Notes: a model not told the origin generated them from the letters alone. A stretch of 64,000 bases of DNA from an uncultured Pelagibacteraceae bacterium (GCA_902560225.1 CACEKT010000003.1:1-64000), one strand, 5' to 3'. Numbered from the stretch's first letter, positions 19,310-30,641 are shown. Translations and numbers: made by a program.

Positions 19310-20060
19310 AAAATAAAATTAATGCGATAATAATTCTATAAATTACAAAAGCATTCATTGAAAATTTATTAATATAAATTAAAAAAAATTTAACAGTTAT
19401 AAATGAAAAAATAAAAGAACCCAAAATAGCAATAATTATTAAGTAATTTAAATCAACAGGTTGATTGAGTAAATCTTTTAACCCAATGAAGCTCGCACCA
19501 GCTAGTGCAGGTATTGAGAGTAAAAATGATATTTTGCTTGAGTCTAATCTATTAAATTTTAAAATTCTTGCCGCAGTAATAGTTATGCCTGCTCTACTCA
19601 CACCTGGAACAAGTGAAAGTATTTGAAAGATACTTATAAAAAAAATAGTTTGAAAATTTAAATTTGTAGAAATTTTTTTATCAAATCGATTTTTGTCAGC
19701 AATATATAATAGAATTCCAAATATTAATGTCGACCAAGCAATTATTTTAATATTTCTTAAACTATAAATTATACCTGTTGAATATAAAATATATCCCACA
19801 ACAAATAAAGGAATTGACCCTAAAATAATCAAGCTTAAAATTCTTTTATTATTTTTAATATCTAACAATTCCTCACGAAAAAAGTAAATTATTGCAAATA
19901 AAGATCCTAAATGAAGACTAATATCTATTATTAAAGAGTTAGATTTAAATTCATACAAACTTGAAACTAATATTAAATGTGCAGAGGAGCTTATTGGTAA
20001 AAATTCTGATACCCCCTGAATTACTGAAAGAATTATAACTTCTATAATATTTTGAAACAT
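19293..20060 (-). CDS. uppP: Undecaprenyl-diphosphatase
   Basis: 'VIQGVSEFLPISSSAHLIL' and 'LVPGVSRAGITITAARIL' motifs. Confidence 0.93.
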   Translation of the reverse strand: MFQNIIEVIILSVIQGVSEFLPISSSAHLILVSSLYEFKSNSLIIDISLHLGSLFAIIYFFREELLDIKNNKRILSLIILGSIPLFVVGYILYSTGIIYSLRNIKIIAWSTLIFGILLYIADKNRFDKKISTNLNFQTIFFISIFQILSLVPGVSRAGITITAARILKFNRLDSSKISFLLSIPALAGASFIGLKDLLNQPVDLNYLIIIAILGSFIFSFITVKFFLIYINKFSMNAFVIYRIIIALILFFIIYS

Positions 20061-20243
20061 CTAGTCTTCGTAGCTTAAAAAATATTCATTTAAAACAATT
20101 CGATTTTAACATATTAGCTATGCAAGTTTTGAAAAAACCATATAAAACTGATAATTAAATAATTTTAGGTAAGTATTATTGACCTTGTTGTGCTTTATAT
20201 ATTGAAAAACTTAATATATATTTAATAAATATAAGGGTAAATC

Positions 20244-21683
20244 ATGTCAGATAAAATGCTAAAATTTGTAAATATAGGTCAGCAAAACCCACCTAAAAGA
20301 GAGATATTAGACAGAAAAGATGATTTTAATGAGATTTATAATGATTTTATTAAAGAAAAAGCTGAAGAACAGTCTAGTAGATGCTCACAATGTGGAGTTC
20401 CATTCTGCCAAGTTCATTGCCCTTTAAGTAATAATATTCCTGATTGGCTAAAATTAACAGCTGAAGGAAGATTAAAAGAGGCATACGAGCTATCTCAAAG
20501 CACTAACAATATGCCAGAAGTATGTGGACGGATTTGCCCACAAGATAGACTATGTGAAGGAAATTGTGTTATTGAACAATCTGGACACGGAACGGTAACT
20601 ATTGGTTCCGTTGAAAAATATATTACTGATACTGCCTGGAAAGAAGGCTGGGTTAAACCAATAAAAGTTAAAAGCGAAAAAAGTCAGAGTGTAGGAATCA
20701 TAGGTGCTGGCCCTGCAGGTTTGGCAGCAGCTGAAGAGTTACGTAAAGTTGGATATCAAATTACAATATATGACCGTTATGATAGATCAGGTGGATTATT
20801 AATTTATGGTATCCCTAATTTTAAATTAGAAAAATTTGTAGTTGAAAGAAGAACCAAACTCTTGGAAGATGGAGGTATTAAATTTGTTCAAAATTTTGAA
20901 GTAGGTAAAGATGCTTCTTTGGACCAATTAAGAGAAAGGCATGATGCAATTTTAATTGCTACAGGAGTTTATAAGGCTCGTGAAATTGATTTACCTGGAA
21001 AAGATTTAGCAAATATCTTTCCTGCTATGGATTTTTTGACTGCGTCAAATAAAAAAGGTCTAGGAGATAAGGTAGAATTATTTGAAAATGGAACTTTAAA
21101 CGCGGAAGGAAAAGATATTGTTGTTATAGGTGGGGGAGATACAGCAATGGATTGTGTTAGAACTTCTATAAGACAGAATGCTAAATCAGTAAAATGTTTA
21201 TACAGAAGAGACAAACAAAACATGCCAGGATCTGCACGTGAAGTTGCAAATGCTGAAGAAGAAGGAGTTGAATTTGTATGGTTATCAAGTCCTAAAGAAT
21301 TTGTCGGAAAAAATAAAGTTGAAAGTTTAATTGTAGATAAAATTAAACTAGGTGATCCCGATGATAGTGGAAGAAGAAAACCTGAAGTTCAAGATAATTC
21401 AGAATTTAATATTAAAGCAGATATTGTTATAAAAGCACTAGGATTTGACCCTGAGAATTTACCAAATTTATTTAACTCTAAAAATTTACAAGTAACAAAG
21501 TGGGGTACCTTAAAGGTAGACTTTGATACAATGGAAAGTAATATTCCTGGTGTGTTTGCTGCTGGCGATATAGTTAGGGGAGCTTCATTAGTAGTATGGG
21601 CAATCAGAGATGGAAGAGACGTAGCAAATTCCATTAGAAAATTTTTAGAAAAGAATGTCTCTAAATCAGTAAAAGTAGCATAA
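20244..21683 (+). CDS. gltD: Glutamate synthase small subunit
   Basis: 'RCSQCGVPFCQVHCPLSNNIPDWLKL', 'GAGPAGLAAAEEL', 'VVIGGGDTAMDCVRTSIRQNAKSVKCLYRRD'. Confidence 0.95.
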   Translation: MSDKMLKFVNIGQQNPPKREILDRKDDFNEIYNDFIKEKAEEQSSRCSQCGVPFCQVHCPLSNNIPDWLKLTAEGRLKEAYELSQSTNNMPEVCGRICPQDRLCEGNCVIEQSGHGTVTIGSVEKYITDTAWKEGWVKPIKVKSEKSQSVGIIGAGPAGLAAAEELRKVGYQITIYDRYDRSGGLLIYGIPNFKLEKFVVERRTKLLEDGGIKFVQNFEVGKDASLDQLRERHDAILIATGVYKAREIDLPGKDLANIFPAMDFLTASNKKGLGDKVELFENGTLNAEGKDIVVIGGGDTAMDCVRTSIRQNAKSVKCLYRRDKQNMPGSAREVANAEEEGVEFVWLSSPKEFVGKNKVESLIVDKIKLGDPDDSGRRKPEVQDNSEFNIKADIVIKALGFDPENLPNLFNSKNLQVTKWGTLKVDFDTMESNIPGVFAAGDIVRGASLVVWAIRDGRDVANSIRKFLEKNVSKSVKVA

Positions 21684-24600
21684 TGAAAAATTATTTAAAA
21701 AATTTAAAAATTTTAAAGGATGGAAATGTTTATTCTAAAAACATGGAACATGATGCTTGTGGTGTTGGCCTTATAGCTTCAACTGAAGGTAAAAAGTCAA
21801 GGAGAGTAGTGGAATATGGAATAAATGCACTAAAGGCTGTTTTTCACAGGGGTGCAGTTGATGCTGATGGCAAAACTGGAGATGGAGCTGGTATCCACCT
21901 AGAAATACCATCTGATTTTTTTGCTGAAAAAATTGAATTAACAGGACACAAGCATGATGGTTCTGAAATATGCGTTGGAATGATTTTTTTACCAAGAAAT
22001 GATTATGAAGCTCAAGAAAATGCAAGAACAATAGTAGAGAGTGAACTTACTAAGAGTAATTTTAATATATACGGTTGGAGACAAGTACCTGTTAACCCAA
22101 AAGTTTTAGGAGAGAAAGCTAACTTTACAAGACCAGAAATTACCCAGGTATTATTTAAACATAATGATAAGAGTTTAAAAGAGAAAAATCTTGAGCGTAA
22201 GCTTTATGAGTCAAGAAGGAAAATAGAAAAAGAAGCAATCAAAAATGCTTTAGATGGATTTTATATTTGTTCACTTAGTTCAAAATCTATTATTTACAAA
22301 GGAATGTTTTTAGCTGAATCTATTTCAGAGTTTTACATAGACTTAAAAGATGAAAGATTTATATCACGTTATGCAATATTTCATCAAAGATTTTCTACCA
22401 ATACTGCTCCAAGTTGGGATCTTGCTCAACCTTTTAGAGCCATTGCTCATAATGGAGAAATAAATACTTTAAAAGGAAATTATAATTGGATGAAAGTTCA
22501 TGAGCAAGAAATGGCCAGTACTAATTTTGATAATATTGAAAATTTAAGACCAGTAATTCCCACAGGATCTTCTGATTCAGCAGCTCTAGATAGTGTTTTT
22601 GAGTTATTGAATGTTTCTGGTCAGCCAGCACCCCTTGCTAAATTAATGTTAGTTCCAGATGCATGGTCTAAGAAAAGTAAAACACTTTCGAAAGATCATA
22701 GAAAATTATTTAATTTTTTGAATAGCACAATGGAACCTTGGGATGGTCCAGCAGCTATAGCTGGAACAGACAATGAGTGGGTGATAGCTGCCACAGATAG
22801 AAATGGTCTTCGTCCAATGAGATTCACAATTACCAAAGATAAAATTCTTTGTGCTGGATCAGAAACTGGAATGGTAGAGTTAAATGAAAAAAAGATAGTT
22901 ACTAAGGGTAGGCTTGGACCTGGAGAAATAATTGGTGTAAGGATAGAAAAAGGAAAAGTATTTACCAATAGTCAAATTAAAGACTATCTAGCGAAGGAAT
23001 ATAAACATTTTAATAATCAAATTGTTGAATTGGACAAAAAACTTTTTATCAAAAATGAAAAACCTTTTTTTTCTGGTGAAGAACTTAGAAAAAGACAACA
23101 TTCATTTGGTTATAGTCTTGAAGATTTAGAGCTTATTCTTCATCCAATGGCTGAAGATGCAAAAGAAGCAACAGGATCAATGGGAGATGATACCCCTTTA
23201 GCAGTACTATCAGACAAATATAGGCCACTTTATCATTTTTTTAGGCAAAATTTTAGCCAGGTAACCAACCCTCCAATCGACTCATTAAGAGAAAACAAAG
23301 TTATGAGTTTAAAAACAAGATTTGGAAATCTTGGAAATATTCTTGATTTTACAAATTTAACTGAAGAAAATATTTATGTTCTAGATAGTCCTATTTTATC
23401 AAATTCACAATTAGGAAAATTTATAAACTTTTTTGGAAATAATTCTATTACAATTGATTGTACATTTGATAAGCAAGAAACACTTGAGAATGCAATTAAG
23501 AGAATTCAAAATGAGTCAGAAATTTCTGTCAGAAAAGGATTAACTCATCTAATTCTAAGCGATAAAGGTGTTGCTGAAAATCGGTTGGCAATTCCAATGC
23601 TGTTGAGTGTTGGAGCGATAAATACTCATCTTATTAAAAATAAATTAAGAGGATATGCATCTATCAATGCCCAAACAGGCGAAGCATTAGATACTCACTC
23701 ATTTGCAACTCTTATTGGCTCTGGAGCAACTACAGTTAACCCTTATTTAGCATTAGACAGTTTATATCAAAGATTTGAAAAAAAATTATTTGGTAAATTT
23801 GCTTATGATGAATGCGTAGAAAGATTCATTCAATCAGTAAATTACGGCCTTTTAAAAATAATGTCAAAGATGGGAATTTCAGTTTTAAGCTCATATAGAG
23901 GTGGATGTAATTTTGAGACTGTTGGTTTAAGTAGAACGGTTGCATCAGAATATTTTCCAGGTGTCTTATCTAAAATCTCAGGAATAGGATTAAATGGAAT
24001 TGAAAAAAAATTAAGAATTATTCATAAAGAAGCATTTGATCAAAATAGTTCAGTCTTGCCTATTGGTGGATTATATAGATATAGGAAAAATGGAGAAACT
24101 CATCAATACCAAGGCAAGTTAATGCATATGTTACAAAGTTCTGTTGGATCAAACTCTTATGAGGGATATAAAAAATATGTTGACGGAATTTATAATTTAC
24201 CACCAATAAATTTAAGAGATCTTATTGGTTTTAGACAAAGAAATTTAAATGCTCCTATAGCTCTTTCTGAAGTTGAGCCCATTGAAAATATTTTAAAAAG
24301 ATTTGGAAGTGGTAGTATGTCTCATGGTGCTTTGTCTAAAGAGGCTCATGAAACTTTAGCAATTGGAATGAACAGAATTAAAGGAGCCTCTTGTAGTGGA
24401 GAAGGGGGAGAGGATGAAAAAAGATTTACCAAAATGGATAATGGAGACAGCGCAAACTCTAGAGTAAAACAAATTGCATCAGCAAGATTTGGAGTAACAA
24501 TTAATTATTTAAATAATTGTAATGAAATAGAAATTAAAATAGCTCAGGGAGCAAAGCCTGGTGAGGGAGGACAGTTACCTGGTTTTAAAGTTACAGATGA

Positions 24601-26188
24601 AATTGCTAGATTAAGACACTCAACACCTGGCGTAACATTAATATCTCCTCCTCCTCATCACGATATTTATTCAATCGAAGATTTAGCCCAATTAATTTAT
24701 GATCTTAAACAGATTAATCCTAAAGCAAGAGTTGGAGTAAAATTAGTTGCATCTTCAGGAATTGGAACAATTGCAGCTGGAGTCGCTAAGGCAAAAGCAG
24801 ATATAATTTTAATCTCAGGTCATAATGGTGGTACAGGAGCAACACCTCAAACTAGTGTTAAATATGTTGGTATTCCGTGGGAGATGGGCTTAACGGAAGC
24901 TAATCAAGTTTTAACATTAAATAATTTAAGACATACTGTAACTTTAAGAACTGATGGTGGTATTAAAACAGGAAGAGATATTGTTATAGCTGCAATGATG
25001 GGTGCAGAAGAGTACGGTGTTGCAACCACAGCTCTTGTAGCAATGGGCTGTATAATGGTTAGACAATGTCACTCAAACACTTGTCCCGTTGGAGTTTGTA
25101 CGCAAGATGAAGAATTGAGAAAAAAGTTTTCAGGTACACCTGACAAAGTAGTTAATTTATTTTCGTTTATTGCTCAAGAAGTTAGAGAAATTTTAGCTGA
25201 GATAGGTTTTAAATCTTTAAATGATATAATAGGTAGAACAGATTTATTGAGACAAGTAAGTAAAGCTTCTTCAAATTTAGATGACTTAGATCTAAATCCT
25301 CTTTTTGTTCAAGCTGATCCAGGAAATAATTTAAGGTATTGTGAAAAACAAGAAATTAATTTTGTTCCAGATACTTTAGACCAAGAAATAATTCCTGAAA
25401 TTAAAGATCAAATTGGTAAATTAAGAATTATAGATAAAGAGTTTATTATAAAAAATACTAATAGAACCGTTGGAACAAGAATTTCTCATTATTTGTATAA
25501 AGAATATGGAAATGAAAAATTAGATCATGATTTTTTAACCCTTGTATTTAAGGGTTCTGCTGGTCAATCATTCGGTGCTTTTGGAATAAAAGGTTTAAAA
25601 CTTGTTCTTAAAGGAGATGCTAATGATTATGTTGGAAAGGGTCTATCAGGCGCAACATTATCAATTAAGCTTCCAGATGAAAGTAATTTAATCTCCAATG
25701 AAAACACAATAATAGGAAATACGGTACTTTACGGAGCAACTTCAGGAAAACTTTTTGCAGCTGGTCAAGCTGGTGAAAGATTTGCAGTAAGAAATTCAGG
25801 AGCATTAGCTGTTATTGAGGGATGTGATTCAAATGCATGTGAATATATGACAGGTGGGGCAGTAGTAGTTCTTGGTGAGGTAGGTGATAATTTTGGTGCT
25901 GGTATGACAGGAGGAATGGCGTTTATTTATGATCTCAATAATGACTTTGAAAAGAAAGTTAATTCAGAGACAGTTGTATGGCAAACTCCCGAGACAAATT
26001 ATTGGAAAAATTTTTTAAAAGATTTAATAGAAGAACATTTTAAACAAACAAATTCTAATTTATCTAAAAATATTTTTGAAAACTTTGATAAAGAAGTTCT
26101 TAACTTTGTACAGGTTTGTCCAAAAGAAATGATTGATAAATTAGAAAATCCAATTTTCTTAAAATCTAAAATTAAAGACGCTAGCTAA
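21683..26188 (+). CDS. gltB: Glutamate synthase large subunit
   Basis: 1501 aa; 'EHDACGVGLIAS' catalytic Cys, 'GAKPGEGGQLPGFKV', 'ISGHNGGTGATPQTS'. Confidence 0.96.
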   Translation: MKNYLKNLKILKDGNVYSKNMEHDACGVGLIASTEGKKSRRVVEYGINALKAVFHRGAVDADGKTGDGAGIHLEIPSDFFAEKIELTGHKHDGSEICVGMIFLPRNDYEAQENARTIVESELTKSNFNIYGWRQVPVNPKVLGEKANFTRPEITQVLFKHNDKSLKEKNLERKLYESRRKIEKEAIKNALDGFYICSLSSKSIIYKGMFLAESISEFYIDLKDERFISRYAIFHQRFSTNTAPSWDLAQPFRAIAHNGEINTLKGNYNWMKVHEQEMASTNFDNIENLRPVIPTGSSDSAALDSVFELLNVSGQPAPLAKLMLVPDAWSKKSKTLSKDHRKLFNFLNSTMEPWDGPAAIAGTDNEWVIAATDRNGLRPMRFTITKDKILCAGSETGMVELNEKKIVTKGRLGPGEIIGVRIEKGKVFTNSQIKDYLAKEYKHFNNQIVELDKKLFIKNEKPFFSGEELRKRQHSFGYSLEDLELILHPMAEDAKEATGSMGDDTPLAVLSDKYRPLYHFFRQNFSQVTNPPIDSLRENKVMSLKTRFGNLGNILDFTNLTEENIYVLDSPILSNSQLGKFINFFGNNSITIDCTFDKQETLENAIKRIQNESEISVRKGLTHLILSDKGVAENRLAIPMLLSVGAINTHLIKNKLRGYASINAQTGEALDTHSFATLIGSGATTVNPYLALDSLYQRFEKKLFGKFAYDECVERFIQSVNYGLLKIMSKMGISVLSSYRGGCNFETVGLSRTVASEYFPGVLSKISGIGLNGIEKKLRIIHKEAFDQNSSVLPIGGLYRYRKNGETHQYQGKLMHMLQSSVGSNSYEGYKKYVDGIYNLPPINLRDLIGFRQRNLNAPIALSEVEPIENILKRFGSGSMSHGALSKEAHETLAIGMNRIKGASCSGEGGEDEKRFTKMDNGDSANSRVKQIASARFGVTINYLNNCNEIEIKIAQGAKPGEGGQLPGFKVTDEIARLRHSTPGVTLISPPPHHDIYSIEDLAQLIYDLKQINPKARVGVKLVASSGIGTIAAGVAKAKADIILISGHNGGTGATPQTSVKYVGIPWEMGLTEANQVLTLNNLRHTVTLRTDGGIKTGRDIVIAAMMGAEEYGVATTALVAMGCIMVRQCHSNTCPVGVCTQDEELRKKFSGTPDKVVNLFSFIAQEVREILAEIGFKSLNDIIGRTDLLRQVSKASSNLDDLDLNPLFVQADPGNNLRYCEKQEINFVPDTLDQEIIPEIKDQIGKLRIIDKEFIIKNTNRTVGTRISHYLYKEYGNEKLDHDFLTLVFKGSAGQSFGAFGIKGLKLVLKGDANDYVGKGLSGATLSIKLPDESNLISNENTIIGNTVLYGATSGKLFAAGQAGERFAVRNSGALAVIEGCDSNACEYMTGGAVVVLGEVGDNFGAGMTGGMAFIYDLNNDFEKKVNSETVVWQTPETNYWKNFLKDLIEEHFKQTNSNLSKNIFENFDKEVLNFVQVCPKEMIDKLENPIFLKSKIKDAS

Positions 26189-26928
26189 ATAATTAATTCA
26201 AGTTCCTTAATTATTTTTTTTTGTAATTTCTTATTAAATAAACTGTGGTCACCATTTTTAATTATTAAAAGTTTCTTTTTTGCATTTGTAAATATTTTAA
26301 GAACTCTTTTTGAATAAACTACTGGTACCGTATCATCCTTCTTACCATGTATCATTGTAACAGGAATTTTTAGGTTGATTTTTTTATGTAATATTTTGTT
26401 TTTTCTTCCATCTTTTATTAGTTGATATGTTATTGGGTATTCATATCCTCCATGATTAAGATTATAAACACCTTTTTTTATTGTTTCTGCCTTCATTTTT
26501 TTAGTAAATTTTTTCCACATTATCTTTTCTAAAAATTCTGGTGCTGAACCAATACCTAAAAAGCCTTTAATTTGATTTTGAAAATGTTTAAATTGATTAA
26601 GTGAAATCCAAGAACCCATACTGGATCCAATTAATATAAAATTTTTTTTTTTTACGACTTTTTTAATTAATTTTTGTGTTTCGTGAGTCCATTTACTTAT
26701 ATTTCCTTTAGTAAATTCTCCAGAAGATTTTCCATGACCAGAATATTCGACTGCTAAAAATCCAAGTTTATTTTTTTTTGCAAATTTTGAAAATACTTTA
26801 GGTTTTTCACCTTCAATATCTGACATAAAGCCATGAAGAAAAACTATATAGAGATTTTTAGCAGAATAATTAAATAAATATCTAATTTTTTTTGTTTTTG
26901 AGATTTTGTAATATTTCACGTTAGTCAT
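26185..26928 (-). CDS. Alpha/beta hydrolase
   Basis: 'LHGFMSDIEGEKPKVF', nucleophile 'GSSMGSW', 'IHGKKDDTVPV', 'NGDHSLF'. Confidence 0.88.
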   Translation of the reverse strand: MTNVKYYKISKTKKIRYLFNYSAKNLYIVFLHGFMSDIEGEKPKVFSKFAKKNKLGFLAVEYSGHGKSSGEFTKGNISKWTHETQKLIKKVVKKKNFILIGSSMGSWISLNQFKHFQNQIKGFLGIGSAPEFLEKIMWKKFTKKMKAETIKKGVYNLNHGGYEYPITYQLIKDGRKNKILHKKINLKIPVTMIHGKKDDTVPVVYSKRVLKIFTNAKKKLLIIKNGDHSLFNKKLQKKIIKELELII

Positions 26929-26970
26929 AATTATTTATAAGTTGGAAGTAATAATATATAATAATAACAC

Positions 26971-28125
26971 ATGTCATCTAATTTGAAAGTTTTACAAGTT
27001 ATTCCTAAATTAGGGTATGGAGGAGCTGAGACCGGATGTTATGATATTGCTCATTATCTTCACGAAAATGGTTGTAAGTCATTTATTGTAACAAGTGGTG
27101 GAGAACTTTTAAAATTTGTTGATAAAAAAAAAGTAAAAATTATCAGATTACCCGTTCATAGCAAAAACCCTTTATTAATCTTTACTAATTTTATTTTACT
27201 AATTGGAATTATATTATTTAATGATATTTCGATTGTACATGCTAGAAGTCGTGCACCTGCTTGGTCATGTTTATTGGCATCCAAGATTACAGGAAGAAAA
27301 TTTGTCACAACATTTCATGGCACTTATAATTTCAATAGTAAATTTAAAAAATATTATAATTCTGTGATGGTTAGATCTGACCTTATAATTGCTGGTTCAA
27401 ATTTTATTTTTTCACACATAAAAGAAAACTATAAAAAATTTATTGATGGTAATAGAAAACTTTTAGTAATTTTTAGAGGAATTAATGTTGATTATTTTGA
27501 ACCTTCAACCAAATTAGAAAGTGATGAAAAAAAATTGTTAAAAAATTGGGGAATAGAAAAAGATAAAAAAATAATACTTTTACCTGGGAGACTTACATCT
27601 TGGAAAGGACAAGAAGTTTTTATTGATGCTATTAATTTAGTTAATATCGAGCTAGGCTATGAAGCTTTTTATGCAGTGATTTTAGGAAGTAATCAAGGTA
27701 GAGATTTATATAAAAAAAAACTTATTAGACTTTGTGAGCAATATAGAATGATAAAACAGATAAGATTTATTGATCACTGTAAAGATATGGCTTTAGCTTA
27801 TAAAGTTTCAGATATAATAGTGTCAGCATCCACAGAGCCAGAAGCTTTTGGTAGAGTAGCAGTAGAGGCACAATCAATGGAAAAGCCAATTATAGCTAGT
27901 AATATTGGTGGATCGAAAGAAACAATAGTTGATGAAAAAACAGGTTTTTTATTTGAGTCAGGTAATCCTAAATCATTAAGTCAAAAAATTCTAAAAACAA
28001 TCTCCATGGATGAAATGTCTTTAAAATCAATTGGTATTGAAGGAAGAAAAAATATAATTCAAAAATTTAATGTTGAAAAAATGTGTTTTTCTACTTATTC
28101 AGAGTATAAAAGAATATTAAATTAA
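26971..28125 (+). CDS. Glycosyltransferase family 4 protein
   Basis: 'GYGGAETGCYDIAHYL', 'LLPGRLTSWKGQEVFIDAI', 'EPEAFGRVAVEAQSMEKPIIASNIGGSKETI'. Confidence 0.9.
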   Translation: MSSNLKVLQVIPKLGYGGAETGCYDIAHYLHENGCKSFIVTSGGELLKFVDKKKVKIIRLPVHSKNPLLIFTNFILLIGIILFNDISIVHARSRAPAWSCLLASKITGRKFVTTFHGTYNFNSKFKKYYNSVMVRSDLIIAGSNFIFSHIKENYKKFIDGNRKLLVIFRGINVDYFEPSTKLESDEKKLLKNWGIEKDKKIILLPGRLTSWKGQEVFIDAINLVNIELGYEAFYAVILGSNQGRDLYKKKLIRLCEQYRMIKQIRFIDHCKDMALAYKVSDIIVSASTEPEAFGRVAVEAQSMEKPIIASNIGGSKETIVDEKTGFLFESGNPKSLSQKILKTISMDEMSLKSIGIEGRKNIIQKFNVEKMCFSTYSEYKRILN

Positions 28126-30042
28126 ATGCCTATAATAACATTACCAGACGGAAATAATTTAACATTTGCAAATAAAGTTACAGGTCTAGATGTAGCTGAA
28201 AAAATTAGCAAATCACTCGCTAAACAGGCGGTGGTAATAAGTGTTGATGGTGATTTAAAAGATTTAGATTTCTTAATAGAAAAAGATTGTTCTATTAAAA
28301 TTTTTACATCAAAAAATCCTGAGGGCTTAGAAACCATAAGACATGATACGGCACATATTTTAGCAATGGCAGTACAAGAATTATTTCCAGGAACACAAGT
28401 AACTATTGGGCCGGTTATTGAAAATGGTTTTTACTATGATTTTGCAAGGAAAGAACCTTTTACTAAAGATGATTTAGAAAAAATTGAAAATAAGATGAAA
28501 GAAATTGTGGATAGAAATGAAATTACAAAGAGAGAAGTTTGGCAAAGAAACAAAGCTATTAAACATTTTAAAAAAAAAGGTGAAACCTATAAAGCAGAAT
28601 TAATCAAAACAATCCCAGAAAACGAAGATGTGTCGATTTATTTTCATGGTGATTGGCATGACCTTTGTAGAGGACCACACCTTTCTTCAACAGGTAAAAT
28701 TGGAAAATTTTTTAAACTTACTAAAGTTTCGGGTGCTTATTGGAGAGGTGATTCTAACAATGAAATGTTGCAAAGAATATATGGTACAAGCTGGGCAACA
28801 CAAAAAGATCTAGATGAATATTTAAAAAGAATTGAAGAAGCTGAAAAAAGAGATCATCGTAAATTAGGAAAAGAAATGGATCTATTTCATTTTAGAGAAG
28901 AAAGTCCTGGTTCAGTATTTTGGCATGAAAAGGGATGGGCTCTATTTCAAAAATTAATTAATTATATGAGAAGCAGGCAAGATGCTGCCGGATATAAAGA
29001 AGTAAATACACCTGAGATTTTAGATAGACAATTATGGGAAAAATCAGGACATTGGGAAAAATACGGAGAAAACATGTATACATCTGAGACCCCAGATGAA
29101 AAAGTATTTGCAATAAAACCTATGAATTGTCCAGGTCATATTCAAGTCTTCAACCAAGGATTAAAAAGTTATAGAGATCTACCATTACGAATTACTGAAT
29201 TTGGAAAAGTTCATCGCTATGAACCATCAGGAGCCTTACATGGCCTGTTAAGAGTGAGAGCATTTACGCAAGATGATGCTCATATATTTTGTTCTGAGGA
29301 TCAAATTACAAGCGAATGTTTAGAGGTAACAAATTTAATTTTGGATATTTATAAAGATTTAGGATTTGAAAATGTAATTCTTAAATATGCAGATAGACCA
29401 GAAGTAAGAGTTGGAGAGGATGAAGTTTGGGATAAAGCAGAAGCATCTTTGCTTGAAGCAGTAAAAGCATCTAATTTAGAATATACTATTAATAAAGGTG
29501 AGGGTGCATTTTATGGTCCTAAAATTGAGTTTGTATTAAGAGATGCTATTGGTAGAGATTGGCAATGTGGAACTTTACAGGTTGATTTAAATCTACCAGG
29601 AAGATTGGATGCTTCTTATGTTGATAAAGATGGAGGTAAAAAAGTACCTGTTATGCTTCATCGAGCATTGTTTGGTTCTTTAGAAAGATTTATTGGAATT
29701 CTTATTGAAAACTATGCGGGCAAGTTTCCTTTTTGGATATCTCCTTTACAGACTATGGTGATACCTATTTCAGAAGAATTTAATGAATATGCAATCAAAG
29801 TATCTAAAGAAATAAAAAAAGTAGGTATTAGCTCTGCAGTAGATTTAAAAAATAATAATTTAAATTATAAAATTAGAGATCATTCTTTAGCAAAAATACC
29901 CCTTTTATTAATTTGTGGTAAAAAAGAAGTTGACTCCAATTCAGTAACGATTAGAAGATTAGACTCTAATAAACAAGAAAATATGGAATTGAGTATATTT
30001 TTAAAAACATTCTCTGCTTTAAACAAAGCATCTTCAAACTAA
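28126..30042 (+). CDS. thrS: Threonyl-tRNA synthetase
   Basis: 'RHDTAHILAMAVQELFPGTQVTIGPVIENGFYYDF', 'KPMNCPGHIQVF', 'YEPSGALHGLLRVRAFTQDDAHIFC'. Confidence 0.96.
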   Translation: MPIITLPDGNNLTFANKVTGLDVAEKISKSLAKQAVVISVDGDLKDLDFLIEKDCSIKIFTSKNPEGLETIRHDTAHILAMAVQELFPGTQVTIGPVIENGFYYDFARKEPFTKDDLEKIENKMKEIVDRNEITKREVWQRNKAIKHFKKKGETYKAELIKTIPENEDVSIYFHGDWHDLCRGPHLSSTGKIGKFFKLTKVSGAYWRGDSNNEMLQRIYGTSWATQKDLDEYLKRIEEAEKRDHRKLGKEMDLFHFREESPGSVFWHEKGWALFQKLINYMRSRQDAAGYKEVNTPEILDRQLWEKSGHWEKYGENMYTSETPDEKVFAIKPMNCPGHIQVFNQGLKSYRDLPLRITEFGKVHRYEPSGALHGLLRVRAFTQDDAHIFCSEDQITSECLEVTNLILDIYKDLGFENVILKYADRPEVRVGEDEVWDKAEASLLEAVKASNLEYTINKGEGAFYGPKIEFVLRDAIGRDWQCGTLQVDLNLPGRLDASYVDKDGGKKVPVMLHRALFGSLERFIGILIENYAGKFPFWISPLQTMVIPISEEFNEYAIKVSKEIKKVGISSAVDLKNNNLNYKIRDHSLAKIPLLLICGKKEVDSNSVTIRRLDSNKQENMELSIFLKTFSALNKASSN

Positions 30043-30588
30043 GTGGCAGATTTTAAACAAAATTACTTTCAGAGAAGAACTAAAGATCGAGGTCCAAGGT
30101 CAAATAATAGGATTTCATCACCAGATGTTCAAGTAATTGCAAGCGATGGCAAGAATCTTGGTGTGATGAATACTAATGAAGCTATTTCAATGGCAAAAAA
30201 TCAAGAATTAGATTTAATTGAAATTGCAGCTAATGCAAATCCACCTGTATGTAAAATAATGGATATGGGTAAGTATAAATATGATGCACAGAAAAAAGCA
30301 AATCTTGCTAAAAAAAAACAAAAGATTGTTTTATTAAAAGAAATCAAAATGAGACCAGTTACAGAAACTCACGATTATGATTTTAAAGTAAAGAATGCTA
30401 AAAAATTCATAGCTAAAGGAGATAAAGTAAAATTTACAATAAGATTTAAAGGTCGTGAACTTCAACACTCGCACTTAGGGAATGAGTTAATGAGTAAAAT
30501 TAAAGAGGACATGAAGGACATTGGCAAGGTAGAATTACACCCAAAGTTTGATGGTAAACAAATGATAATGGTAATCCAACCTTTATAA
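30043..30588 (+). CDS. infC: Translation initiation factor IF-3 (GTG start)
   Basis: 'NNRISSPDVQVIASDGKNLGVM', 'DLIEIAANANPPVCKIMDMGKYKY', 'KEIKMRPVTETHDYDFKVKNA'; begins GTG directly after the thrS stop. Confidence 0.95.
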   Translation: MADFKQNYFQRRTKDRGPRSNNRISSPDVQVIASDGKNLGVMNTNEAISMAKNQELDLIEIAANANPPVCKIMDMGKYKYDAQKKANLAKKKQKIVLLKEIKMRPVTETHDYDFKVKNAKKFIAKGDKVKFTIRFKGRELQHSHLGNELMSKIKEDMKDIGKVELHPKFDGKQMIMVIQPL

Positions 30589-30641
30589 GCATTAATAGAG
30601 GTTGTAAATTTATATCAATCTTTGTATAACACCGCAGAATT

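Noticed and set aside
20969-22968. Minus-strand ORFs within gltD/gltB (20969-21223, 21389-21634, 21771-22031, 22696-22968)
   Set aside because: Antisense shadows of highly conserved glutamate synthase subunits.
30589-30641. L20 autoregulatory leader upstream of rpmI
   Set aside because: The 53-nt spacer is too short and AT-rich to show a convincing pseudoknot or L20-binding structure by eye.
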